A stretch of DNA of 64,000 nucleotides from Warburgia ugandensis. Lineage: Eukaryota; Streptophyta; Magnoliopsida; Canellales; Canellaceae. Location of the stretch: contig CP141132.1 of NCBI GenBank assembly GCA_035236585.1, positions 47,061,880 to 47,125,879 on the forward strand, read 5' to 3'. Within the stretch, counting starts at the first letter, position 1. Each line of letters begins with the position of its first letter. Below, in pieces: positions 34,722 through 45,102 of the stretch. A program made the translations under genes and the position numbers. The notes below the pieces were generated by a model, which made no database searches, was not told the origin of the DNA, and saw nothing but the letters and a program-made list of their open reading frames with translations.

Positions 34722-37143
34722 AGTTAGTAGGACAATATAAGGATTATCAAATCCTTGGCCCAAACTTAGAGAATAATAAACCCCATGAATGACATTTAAA
34801 TGTTCATGGACTTAATTAAAATCAATTAGAAAGAGTACTTAGGGTTAACATGCTCATAGGAACCTTATGAAAGGTTGAGCTAAGGTCACTCTAGTGAATA
34901 TTGAACATGGTGGTTAAGGGGGTTTTCTAATAGAGTCTCACTTTTCCACTACCTTCTGTTGATGTTTGTGAGGTCTAAATGCCTCCTTACATGAGAATTG
35001 AAGTAACCACTTTGTGTTCACCCATTCAACTTGTAAGCCTTAGCCAATTGGAAATAAGAGGAGCAATGTAGACTTAAGCTGAAATAAGTTATCTTCAACC
35101 ACTAAACCATTAACTGGTTGAATAATAATAATAAGAGCATAAAAGGTTGGTAAGTTATCTAACCCTAATAAAAATTGTTAGTAAGATAAGGATGATCAAA
35201 CAAGATCCATTAGATCTTAGATGATCAAGAACAATAAAAAAAAGAAATAAATACTTCTTGAAGATGATATATATATATTGCTTGCAACTTAGATCAAATA
35301 GAATAGAAGATCTTAGATCAAATAGAAGATCCAAACCCTTGATCAAATATGATCCAAGGAAGAGAACCAAGATTGTCCTCCTTATGGATGATCAAACAAC
35401 TAAACTTAGATCAAAGGAGAACTAGATGATAGAAGATCTAAGTTCTTGATCTTTATCAACAAGTGTAAATTGTTGATCAAAGGATCCATGAAAGATCAAG
35501 ATCAAAGAAAGGAATACACAATGACTTGAAATAGTAAATCTTAAAGATTAGAAGATCATTCTAATCATCATATCAATTGATCAATAGGATAGACATTATT
35601 TGAGGAAGATAGATCATGATAGAACTAAAGATCTAGATCCTTTACATCAAAGGACAAGATTAGACAAAGAATATAGATAGGATTATTCAGATTGTATATA
35701 TGCTGATAGTATGTATGGATTTACAGATTTCATACACCAGTCAGGATCATGGAGGATCTTAAGAGATGGATCATTACTTGAAGGTATGAGGATTTTATGA
35801 ATGCATCTACGTGGGATGTAGATGTTGAACACATGACCTTGTGTTGACAAGTGTAATATTAATACTTGTATTAAATCCCCTAAAACCCTTATGATCCAAC
35901 CAAACACATATGAAATTGTTAAGTTAGAATTGAGGAATAAACTCTAAGTGAATATGGAACTAGAAGATATTTCAGCCCTAAGTAAAAAACAGATCATTTG
36001 AAACATATGAAACCTATTTTACATACAAGCATGGAGGCTTTGTGGTTTTGTTTTAAATAGGCATAGGCTTGGGGATGCTATGCTAGGGGAGTAATGAGGG
36101 TTTAGCCACCTGCTTCCTAAAATATGATGATACCTTGCCCGATGAGAGGCTAAAAGTCCGGTGGGGCAATTATGGCAAGGCCTCCACTACGAAAGTCCTG
36201 CCTCCCCATATGGGCAATGATACAATATTTTCCACAATGCTATAAGTGGTGAATAGGGCAATTATCTGAGCGCACTAGTACAAATCAAACTGCAACATGG
36301 TAGTCCTTTGATTAGTTTGCACTATGATGCATATGAGATAGGTATAGTGAAATGCCTTATGTTTTGGCATGATGAAATGCAAGGTAATTGTATATTACTA
36401 GTATTTCCCAAGAAGGAAAATTCCTAGTATAGGACTAACTGAAATACTAATTTCTCATGGTGGACAGAATTGATCAGCTTAGTTGGGAATGATATTTCAC
36501 TACTTTCATAAATTTGATGAATTTATCCATGTACAGTATGTATGTATAAGGATGTACATATATTGCAAAGTAAAGAGTTAGATACATGAGTATGTTTATT
36601 TATAACAAGATTATGAAGTATTAGAATTATATTATTAATTATTATGCTTCTTGAATCACCTACCAAGCATAGCTTGCTGAGATATTGTAAATGTTTCAAT
36701 ATTTACAATATCTCAGATATAGAGAAGGAGAGTTAGGAGCTCAAGACTGTAGAAGACTTGAAGAGAATAATCATCATGGTATACCCCTTGAAGACATGTA
36801 TTTTGTTTTGTTTGAGAGTATTGTATTGTAATGAGAGTTTCATTGTATGGTGAGCTTTGAGTTTTGGATTATGTAATTTGGACAAGTATTGTAATGGATT
36901 TGGGTTGTACTGTGAACCACTGGATGGATTATGGAATTTAATAAAAATATATTCCTTTAATGGAATTTTATCTTGTACAAAAATTCTACTTATGTTACGT
37001 ATGAAGTGATGACTTGGGTTTTTCAAAACAACTTCTAAAGAAAAGAGTTTTTGTTGCTTTGTTTTGCAAAATTTTATTACCACTTAGGGCCTTGCCTTTG
37101 AAAATGTATTACAAAATGTGTTATAAAAACCTAGGTCATCACA
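34718..37143 (+). repeat. E3 5' LTR, truncated (3' half only)
   Basis: Aligns with 46737-49051 of the E3 3' LTR and ends CTAGGTCATCACA next to the primer site. The first ~2.4 kb of a full T LTR (as in 15350-17681 plus 28902-29345) is missing. The left boundary is the inverted junction with 32398-34721. Confidence 0.87.
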
Positions 37144-37160
37144 GTTGGTGTTAGAGCCAT
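37144..37160 (+). other. E3 primer-binding site (initiator-Met tRNA type)
   Basis: GTTGGTGTTAGAGCCAT follows the LTR end ...CATCACA. Matches TGGTATCAGAGCC with two substitutions. A 114-bp leader separates it from the first gag ATG at 37275. Confidence 0.88.
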
Positions 37161-37274
37161 TCATCCAGTCACAGTATAGTACAAATATGTCTAAAGGAGA
37201 GATGATAATCCAATTCTAGATTAATATAGAAGTAGTTGTATAGAATACTGATAGAAATTTTGGTTTATGTGTAG

Positions 37275-38360
37275 ATGCCACCAAAGAGAGTCACATGGCA
37301 GATAGCTCATAATACTCCAGAAGATAGTATAGAGAGATTAACCATGAATAATGTGGAAGTGATGGTAACAAGGGTATTGAGGAACTTTCTTCCTCACATT
37401 CAACAAACCCAAAGTTCATCACCTCTCGTAGAGATACTAAGTACTCAAGCTCAGGCTCAGTCATTAAGTGAGACACCATACACCAACACCAATATTGGCT
37501 ACTCCCACACTAGTACAAGGGGCAATCTTCCCTTGTACTAAGTGAAGAAATTAGAAAGTCTCCATTAGCACCAGAAAAAGTTGACAAAATGATGAAGATA
37601 TTTCAAAAGATGGCTATGGTGTATAATGGCAAGGGTGAAGCTGAGAAGGTTGAGGAATGGGTGTATGAAGTAGAAAGGACTTTCAGTGCGCTACATACTC
37701 CTCCAGAGTTGAAGTTGAAATTTGCCACCTATCTATTAAAACAAGAAGCTGCATTTTGGTGGAGATCATCTAACAACACCTTCTTCTCAAATTTTGGAGA
37801 TATGATATGGGAGGAATTTAAGGAGGTCTTTAACCATAAATATTTCCCTTCTCATGTACAAGAAATAAAGTTGATAGTGTTTCTAGAACTCAGACAAGGG
37901 AACATGTCAGTGGTAGAGTATGATAACAAATTCATGTAGTTAAGGAGATTTGTGGCTCATGTGTGTAACACTGAAACACACACAGTGAATCATTTCATTG
38001 AAGGGCTACACCCAGGGCTGAAAATAAAGGTATATAGTACTAAACCCATGACCTTGGTGGAATGTGTGGAAATGGCTTCCAAGTTTGAAGAAGAATACAG
38101 GAAGAGTCAATCCACCAAGTTTAGTGCAGGAGGAAACAATAACCCAAAGCCCTTCTACAAGAATAAAAGACCTTGGAACAATTTTAAGCCCCAAAGAAAT
38201 TAGAGGAACAATGCACCAAGGAAAAATAGATGACCATGTCCAAGATGCAAAAAAATTCCACCAAGGCAATATTTGCCCGGACTTGGACAACAACAACCAC
38301 AATGGTTTTCAATCATGTTCCATAATTGTGGGGAGTATGGACACATCACCACCTACTATC
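37275..38360 (+). pseudogene. E3 gag (Tekay-like), broken
   Basis: Capsid-type polyprotein that would coat the RNA in virus-like particles. Starts at the ATG at 37275 (MPPKRVTWQ). Frames 37275-37541, 37589-37939 and 37952-38203 hold successive pieces: the retrotransposon gag core with VEEWVYEVERTFSAL (37640-37690) and YLLKQEAAFWWRSS (37730-37775); then FMQL-type sequence, where the Q codon is now TAG (37937-37939), ending one open piece; then FIEGLHPGLK (about 37998). The zinc knuckle at 38318-38359 reads FHNCGEYGHITTYY: the middle Cys and His remain, but the first and last cysteines of CX2CX4HX4C are Phe and Tyr. Stops and frameshifts throughout; not functional. Confidence 0.88.
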
Positions 38361-38899
38361 CCAAACCACTTGTGGTTAAGGAGGCAAAACCAAAAATTGC
38401 CCCGCGACATCAAGGGAGGGTCTTCACCATCACTGACAGCCAGGTTAGACCATCTAATGCGGTGATTGAAGGTACATTACTTGTAGCTGACAACTATGCC
38501 AAAGTATTGTTTGATTCTTGATCTATGCATTCCTTTATATCTTGTGTATTTGCATCTAGTATATAACTGTCAGTGAAAAACTTAGGATTTAATCTAGATG
38601 TAATAGCTCCAGTTGGAAAAATAGTTAAATTACAAGAATACTTGCATAATGTACCTATAGAAGTATTGGGCAAAAGAATGGACATAGACCTCATTTTACT
38701 GAACGTGGTGGACTTTGACATCGTACTAGGTATGGACTGGTTAGCAAAATACTGGATAGTTATAGACAGTCACAAGAAGAAAATCACATTTAGCATACCG
38801 GGTGAGGAAGTATTAGTGTTGTATGGGAAACACAATGACTTAGAAATATCCATTATCTCTTCTATGAAGGCAGTCAAACATATGCCCAAGGCGTGTTAG
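38361..38899 (+). pseudogene. E3 aspartic protease, broken at the active site
   Basis: Retroviral-type protease that would process the polyprotein. The active-site block of the family (FDSG then HSFIS) reads FDS-stop-SMHSFIS: the glycine codon is TGA at 38519-38521. Downstream, VLGMDWLAKY (about 38730-38760) is the second conserved protease block. Frame 38573-38899 is open over this part, giving about 108 codons. It joins directly to the RT N-terminal region. Inactive because of the stop in the catalytic motif. Confidence 0.87.
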
Positions 38900-39860
38900 G
38901 AATTTCTAGCGACAGTGATTTCTTTCGATGTTGAACAGCCCAGGATAACAGAAATTGTAGTAGTCAGGGAATTCTAAGATGTTTTCCCAGAAGAACTACC
39001 AAGATTACCCCCACATAGAGAAATTGAGTTTACAATTGAAGTAACTCCTAGTACAACTTCAATTTCTAAAGCACCTTATAGGATGGCACCAACAGAGTTG
39101 AAAGGTTAGTTATAGGAATTGATAGACAAAGGGTTTGTTAGAACAAGTAGTTCACCAAGGGGAGCACCAATAATATTTGTGAAGAAGAAGGATGGGTCTA
39201 TGAGATTGTAAATTGATTATAGAATGTTGAACAGTGTCATAGCGAAAAATAGGTATCCCTTACCTCGCATTGATGATCTCCTTGATCAACTCCAATATGC
39301 TAAGGTCTTTACCAAAATTGACCTTAGATCATGATATAATCAATTGCGTATTATGGATGAAGACATACCCAAGTCAGCATTCAGAACTCGGTATGGGTAG
39401 TATGAGTTTCTAGTCATATCTTTTGGGCTGACCAATGCACCAGTAGTGTTTATGGATCTGATGAACAGAATCTTTAAGGAGTTTTTGGAAAAATTTGTGA
39501 TTGTATTTATTAATGATATACTGATTTACTTTACTTGTATCAAGGAACATCAAGAACACTTACGAATTATACTAAATACCCTTAGAACACACAAACTATT
39601 TGGTAAATTTAGTAAGTGTGAATTCTGGTTAGAGAAGGTCAATTCCTTGGGTCATGTAATGTCCAAGAATGGAGTAGAAGTGGACCCCCCCAAGGTTGAA
39701 GCAATAATAAATTGGGAGAAACCTAAAACAGTAACAGAAATACATAGTTTTCTTGGACTTGTAGGATACTACCATAGATTCATTCATGAATTTTCCTGTA
39801 TAACCCTTCCTTTGACTTCATTGACTAGAAAAGGGGTACAATTCACTTGGACAGAAGAAT
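38900..39860 (+). pseudogene. E3 reverse transcriptase, broken
   Basis: RNA-dependent DNA polymerase. Landmarks: [12 protein letters not shown] (about 38977), YRMAPTELK (about 39078), KKKDGSMRL (about 39183), [15 protein letters not shown] (about 39248), KIDLRS (about 39313), GLTNAP (39427-39444), the catalytic block [10 protein letters not shown] (39504-39533), and [16 protein letters not shown] (about 39750). The first catalytic aspartate of the family's xxDD box is Asn (AAT at 39512-39514). Stops replace residues before IDYR and YNQL and after RYG; two in-frame TAGs near 39106 sit where the family has Gln. Frame 39446-40099 is open across the RT palm end, thumb and RNase H. Confidence 0.9.
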
Positions 39861-40292
39861 GTGAAAATAGTTTCCAAGAGCTAAAGAAGAGGTTAACTAC
39901 AGCACCAGTATTGACATTGTCATCTAGAAGTGGGGGACATGAAATATACTATGATGCTTCAAGCAAAGGGTTAGGAGGTGTGTTGATGCAAAATGGGATG
40001 GTCATTGCTTATGCATCTAGACAATTGAAGAAACATGAAATAAATTGCCCAGTATATGACCTAGTTTTGGCAGTTGTAGTTTTTGCATTGAAAATTTGAA
40101 GTCATTATTTGTATGGAGAAAAATTTAGTGTATTCATAGATCATAAAAGTCTTAAATACATCTTCACTCAAGCTAATTTGAACATGACACAAAGAAGATA
40201 GATGGAGTATATCAAAGGCTACAATTTCTCCATCCAATACTATCTTGGAAAAGCGATCATAGTAGCTGATGCATTAAGTAGATAGCCAAGAC
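39861..40292 (+). pseudogene. E3 RNase H, broken
   Basis: Degrades the RNA strand during reverse transcription. Continuous with [21 protein letters not shown] (39858-39915), then [17 protein letters not shown] (39946-39995) with the first catalytic Asp kept. The family's DLELA block reads DLVLAV, so the catalytic Glu is Val (GTT at 40064-40066). [13 protein letters not shown] (about 40134) keeps the next Asp. RW(L/M)E has its Trp changed to TAG (40199-40201). Ends VADALSR-stop at about 40285. Confidence 0.87.
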
Positions 40293-41400
40293 CTACACTC
40301 ACAAACATCACCATTAAATCAACTTTTGTAGAAAGAGTCCTTAGAGCCCAAGAAGAAGATACAGTAACTGAGGAATTGTGTAAAAAGAAAGGTCTTGTAA
40401 GGGTACAGATTGGGGTATACATTTTCAGGAGAGATTGGTGGTTCCTTTAAATATAGACTTGAGGAAAGAACAGATGTATTAAGATTTGAAAAGAAACTTT
40501 TGGTGGGAAGGCATGAAAGAGAAATAGGGGAATTTGTGGCTAAATGTCTAAATTGTCAACAAGTAAAAGTTGAACACCAAAGACTAGCTGGAATGTTACA
40601 AACATTGGAACTTCTAGAATGGAAATGGGACAACATCACTATGGATTTTATAACAGGATTGCCAAGGACCTGGGCAGGTCATAACATGATTTGGGTGGTT
40701 GTAGATAAGTTAACAAAGTCAGCACATTTCCTTCCAATTAGGTAGAACCAGTTAGTTGACAGTCTAGTTAAGTTAGAAGAGTGTACAACAAGCCTTGGGA
40801 ACCTCACTTAAATTTAGTACAACATTTCACCCCCAAACAAATGATCAATCAAAAAGAAGTATTCAGACTCTAGAAGATATGTTGAGAGCATGTGCATTAG
40901 ATTGAAAAGGAAATTGGGATGAACATCTTCCATTAGTAGAATTCGCGTATAACAACAGTTTTCAAGCAAGTATTAGTATGGCACCACATGAAGCATTGTA
41001 TGGTTGGCCATGTCAATCACCAACCTGTTGGAGTGAAGTTGGAGAAAGAAAGCTAATAAAGTCAGACTAGTGGAATAGTGTGTAGATAAGGTTAGATTGA
41101 TACAGAAGAGGTTGTTAACAACACCTAATAGATAGAAGAGTTACGTAGATAAAAGATGTAGAAATGTAGAATTTGATGTGGGGGAGCATGTATTTTTTAA
41201 AGAATCACTAGTCAAAGGAGTAATGAGGTTTGCAAGCAAAGGAAAACTTAGTCCTAGATTCATCGGTCCATTTGAAATCCTAGAAAAAGTTGGTCTAGTG
41301 GCTTATAAATTAGCCTTACCACCCCAACTCTCAGAAATACACAGTTTCTTTCATGTATCTATGCTACGAAAATACCTACAAGATGACATGCATGTACTTT
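40293..41400 (+). pseudogene. E3 integrase, broken, catalytic Glu lost
   Basis: Inserts the DNA copy into chromosomes. The N-terminal zinc region is partly readable, with KCLNCQQVKVEHQ (40541-40580). Core: WDNITMDFITGLPRT (about 40627-40672) with the first DDE aspartate, then VVVDKLTKSAHFLPI (40697-40740). The block with the DDE glutamate, normally QSERT(I)[10 protein letters not shown], reads [16 protein letters not shown], with Lys from AAA at 40852-40854. PLVEFAYNNS (about 40933) and ISMAPHEALYG (about 40974) follow. The C-terminal part (41178-41402) has RFIGPFEIL (41262-41288, the GPY/F motif) and SFFHVSMLRKYL. A deletion near 40741 removed the middle of the core. Not functional. Confidence 0.88.
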
Positions 41401-41531
41401 AAAGGGTTCTAGAAGACCTAAAGCCAAATCTAACCTTCGAAGAGAAGGCGAAACGGATCTTGGACCGCAACGAACAAAAGTTAAGGACCAAAACCATTCC
41501 CCTAGTCAAATCTTGTGGCAACATCACTCTG
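41401..41531 (+). pseudogene. E3 pol tail, chromodomain deleted
   Basis: Encodes FEEKAKRILDRNEQKLR (41437-41487) and IPLVK, then after a one-base frame change ILWQHHSG (41507-41530), the linker that precedes the chromodomain in Tekay-type integrases. The sequence then passes directly into LTR body (GGCTAGAATATTAGG, compare 15419). Chromodomain, stop, polypurine tract and about the first 65-70 bp of the LTR are missing. Confidence 0.82.
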
Positions 41532-42363
41532 GGCTAGAATATTAGGTTATTGGAAATTCTCTTTTTATAGAGATTAAAACATGATTTAAAACTTAGAAAT
41601 TATGAAATGTACTAAAAAAACTAATCGAAATGACACTAAGTATGTTCAATTTTGAGTTAAAATGAAAGATCCCAAATTTTCTTCATTTTTAGGAATAATA
41701 GGGTAAAATGGTAATTTTACCTATAACTGAGATCTAAGACATCAATATTTAGAATTTACTCAGAAATACAATTCCAACACCACTAAGTATGCTCAATTCC
41801 GAGTTCGGGAGAATAAAATGAATTTTTCTCCAAAAAAGGGTAAAATGGTCTTTTCACACCTTGTGGGGCCAACAAGGGGCCCACAAACGAATCCAGCACC
41901 CAAAAAATATGTAATGAGTGGTCAAACCACTACCAGCTACTAGTGGAGAAGGAGGTGGTAGTTGAGGATTCAATGTTAATTTAATATTTAAAAGAATTAA
42001 AACATAATTATTATATGTAATTATGAAAAATGTAAAACACCTACAAATACCCCTCCAAAAATCCTCCAAAAATTTCATTAAAATTTTCACAAAATTATCT
42101 TGCTTACTTTTAAAAACCAGATCTAGATTCCTGCCCAAAATTCCAAAAGTCCCATAAATCTCGCTTCTTGCACTTTCTCTCTCCTCTCTCTAGTTGGAAC
42201 AAGAGGCCTAAATTCAATTAGGCACTTTGTTCCAAGTTGAGTCTCACAAATCTCATCATCTATACAATCCTAGACTACCTTATCTACAAAACTCCCAAAT
42301 CAATTTCAAGATCCAATGGTGCAATCAACGAAAAATCACAAAACAAGGGACTATTGGGCTATA
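41532..42363 (+). repeat. E3 3' LTR, left part (start deleted)
   Basis: Aligns with 15419-16200 of the T solo LTR, including the repeated clause (A/T)AAGTA(C/T)G(C/T)TCAATT and GGGCCAACAAGGGGCCCAC. Interrupted at 42364 by solo LTR H. Confidence 0.85.
42359..42363. repeat. Target-site duplication of solo LTR H, left (CTATA)
   Basis: Precedes TGTGACGACC and is repeated at 45098-45102. Confidence 0.9.
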
Positions 42364-43469
42364 TGTGACGACCCGAGTTTTCCCATGCATTTTTAAATGC
42401 AATATCTAATTCCTAAGGCGGGATGCATCCCTATTTGAAAACTATTTTATAAAAAAACATGCAATGCAGCGGAAAATCTTTAGTTTTAAACTCATTTTGA
42501 AAACCCCGAGTGTCATTTGCTTTCACAATACTCAAAGTAGTTTTTGAAAAACTTCATAAATCATAAATGTTTTTCCCCAGGTCTATCCAGTCACAACACA
42601 CAGCCCAACTATAAATAAATACATGTCCAAAGGGTTGAGAGTTTACTTACATGTATAATTGTCTCCTTTTTAATTCACTTGCTCGTAGCACTAATATCTC
42701 CTGAGGCCTCTTCTATTTGTGAGTGGAACTATCCTGAAAAATGTTAAGGATAGAATGAGTATATACTATACTCAGTGGGAGTCTATCACTACTAGTTTTA
42801 CAATGCATGCTATGTTTAAAATCATATGCTCTTTAAAACATGTGCATATTCGAACAATCATGTTCAATATCAATATTAAAAACCACTGTCGAATTGGAAT
42901 ACTGATGACTTAAAGAATAGCATAATCCAAGTCGAAAGTATTGTATATCATAAAGATAATGATATGCATAAGATGCTCAACTGAATCCAATTCATGGATA
43001 TCTGGTATGGTCGACCAACCTCATGTCATGCCATATGCAATGCAAGTAAATCCTCAAACCATAGGGTCCAACTATGCCCACGACCTCGCCGTCGTGTGGT
43101 CCCCGGGTACCTGAGGACACTCGGTCATAGCCTCAATTGGGCATATGACACGTCGACCCAGTGCCGTGACAGCAGTGGTAGCCCCCTATACCACATGCAG
43201 TCGACATAGGGATGTTGCCCTTTTTGGGTGTGGTACCCATCCACCTAATAGTGGTAGAGGGTAGAGGCCAACTCAAACCTCTCGGCATAGCACCCACGAG
43301 CTTATCAGCCCAAATCATATCAGATTAAACAAGCGAAAACCTCTTTTTCAAAACCTGTCCTCTTTGGGTCCTTCACAACTACCTACCCAGCGTCTTTTGG
43401 TAACCCTCAAGGACATGCAATCTTTCAAAAACTCAATGCTCACAAATCATACAATGTATGCAATTGTTT

Positions 43470-43535
43470 GCAAAACATATCTATGCATAATGTATATGCA
43501 ATTATATGCATATTTGCAAAACATATCTATGCATA
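43470..43535. repeat. Short tandem duplication in solo LTR H
   Basis: GCAAAACATATCTATGCATAA occurs twice, starting at about 43471 and 43516, in a TATGCA-rich stretch. Other N1 LTRs have it once. Confidence 0.75.
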
Positions 43536-44512
43536 AAGCATTTATCATATGTATGCTGAATTAAGTCATGCTAAACAAGTTATATAACTTATACTTAAAA
43601 CATGCATTCAAAACAATCATGGGCTCTCTTCTTTTTTTTTTAAAGTCTAATAGTGATAGAGCACCTACCTCAAAGTCTCCTAGAGTCGTGTCCTTTATCA
43701 CTTCAACCTGTCCCTGGGTCTCATTTATAAACTCCTGGGTATGAATGGATACAAGGAGTCCTTATTAATTTCAATCCATTTAGACATTAGATTGCTAGCT
43801 CTGCCTTTAGGGTCCATGGTCCTTGTCTAATTCATTTGTCAGGCTAGATCCTATGATATGGTTCTACTTTTCAATGGTTAGGTTCTATAAATGGTCCTAT
43901 GATCCTAATTTTTAAAGTCTCATTAGGTCCTCATGTCCCAGTTCCCAGGACACCTGTGCATCCTGGTTGAACCGCGACTGCCTCACATGCATGCGCGCCT
44001 AAAGGCCGTGCTAGGGACCGCATTTTGCACGTGCATGTGCATGCTCAAGTGATGTGCTATGACGCGAATCCTGGATAGCGTTGCACGAACGCACCTTTGG
44101 TGTAGCATGGCGTGTCTTAGCTCCCAGGGCACCCCGTGCATCCTGGTCGAGCCAGGACCCGTGCCCCGTGTCGTGCGCGCACCCGAAGGCTACACCTGGG
44201 ACAGTGTACGCACTGCCATACGCCCGGAACCCATCCCAGGGACCCTGTCCCAGGCGTACGTGGAGCATGGCGTCCCTGGGATGCCTTGTTCGTGCAGGGC
44301 CAGCCCAAGCCGGCTTGGAGCGTTTTCCGGCCAGGAACCCGGCTGGAAAACGACTGGAAAAGTCCAAATCTGGCATGGATTTGGCCTGGGGGAGGCAAAC
44401 GGAGAGAAAGGGAAAGAGAAATGGCTTACTTGGGCAGCCTGGGGACGCCCTTTTTGCTGGTGGTGGAACCCTCTTTCCGTCTGAAACTTACGTTGCTAGG
44501 AAACTCGAAGAA

Positions 44513-44523
44513 GGGGGGGGGGG
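44513..44523. repeat. G homopolymer (11 G)
   Basis: An uninterrupted run of 11 G after GAA at 44510. Aligned N1 LTRs have 4-5 G here. Could be replication slippage or a sequencing/assembly artefact. Confidence 0.85.
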
Positions 44524-44690
44524 CAACCCCATTGCTAAGACCGGAAAGAAGAGAGGGAATGGGGAGATGGCTAGCCGGACTAGGGCCTGGCCATTGCAGA
44601 AAATTGCAGAGAGACAGGTTTCCAATTTTTGCCGAAAATCCCACTCCAAAAGTTGCCGGAGAACGTGTTTTTGGAGAGGGGGAGATGGGG

Positions 44691-44701
44691 CTTTTATAGA
44701 G
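44691..44701 (-). promoter_or_regulatory. Probable TATA box, solo LTR H
   Basis: CTCTATAAAAG on the minus strand at the same relative position as other N1 LTRs. Confidence 0.65.
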
Positions 44702-44814
44702 GGGAGAAGGCGGTGCCCCTCAATGGCGGTGTCACCCTTTCCCTTGGGGTGTTCTGGAGAAATCAGGAAAAACGGGTTTCTGGAGAAGTCTGGAGGTGGA
44801 AGACGACAGGGGGT

Positions 44815-44831
44815 GCCGTTATCAAAACGGC
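44815..44831. promoter_or_regulatory. Conserved hairpin, solo LTR H
   Basis: GCCGTT-ATCAA-AACGGC, unchanged from the E1 copies. Confidence 0.6.
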
Positions 44832-45097
44832 CCTTGCGTTTTTCGTCTTTTTCGTTTTTCTGTTTAAATTACAGATATGCCCCTGATCTTTAAACATTCG
44901 TAACTTCTTCATACGAACTCCGTTTTTGACTTTCTTTGAGGCGTTGGATTCCATTTTTCGAGTAGCATCTAATGGTACCAAGTTTCCTGAAAAATTCCTT
45001 CATTTACTATTTAAATAAAGTAAAATATTGAACATAGTTTATTTCCCATAAAATGTCCAATTTTTGTGAAAATAACGTAAATTGCTCGGGCGTTACA

Positions 45098-45102
45098 CTA
45101 TA
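45098..45102. repeat. Target-site duplication of solo LTR H, right (CTATA)
   Basis: Matches 42359-42363. Confidence 0.9.

Larger units (their letters stand above)
42364..45097 (-). repeat. Solo LTR H (family N1, 2734 bp)
   Basis: Plus-strand ends TGTGACGACC...GCGTTACA, flanked by CTATA duplications, with no internal region. Carries the near-palindrome (43007-43018), GC-rich block, hairpin and TATA box. The plus-strand 270-codon frame 44081-44893 and overlapping long frames reflect high GC and few stops rather than coding: different frames are open in each LTR copy. Confidence 0.93.

Noticed and set aside
32398-37143. Foldback or Foldback-like DNA transposon (long inverted repeats)
   Set aside because: Both arms are recognisable 3' halves of a T-family LTR, each next to its own primer site. 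They are two opposed retroelement fragments, not terminal inverted repeats of a DNA element.
37144-37160. tRNA gene at the primer sites
   Set aside because: Only the 12-17 bases complementary to the tRNA 3' end are present. No cloverleaf or A/B box sequence surrounds any of the primer sites.
44081-44893. 270-codon plus-strand open frame, and similar long frames at 2769-3386 and 27801-28400 on the minus strand
   Set aside because: All lie in the GC-rich block of N1 LTRs. The open strand and frame differ between LTR copies, no domain is recognisable, and similarity between copies follows the DNA rather than a protein.
42364-45097. Solo LTR H as the 5' LTR of an N1 element continuing into E3
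   Set aside because: Both sides carry the CTATA duplication and rejoin as continuous T LTR. There is no primer site or polypurine tract next to it.
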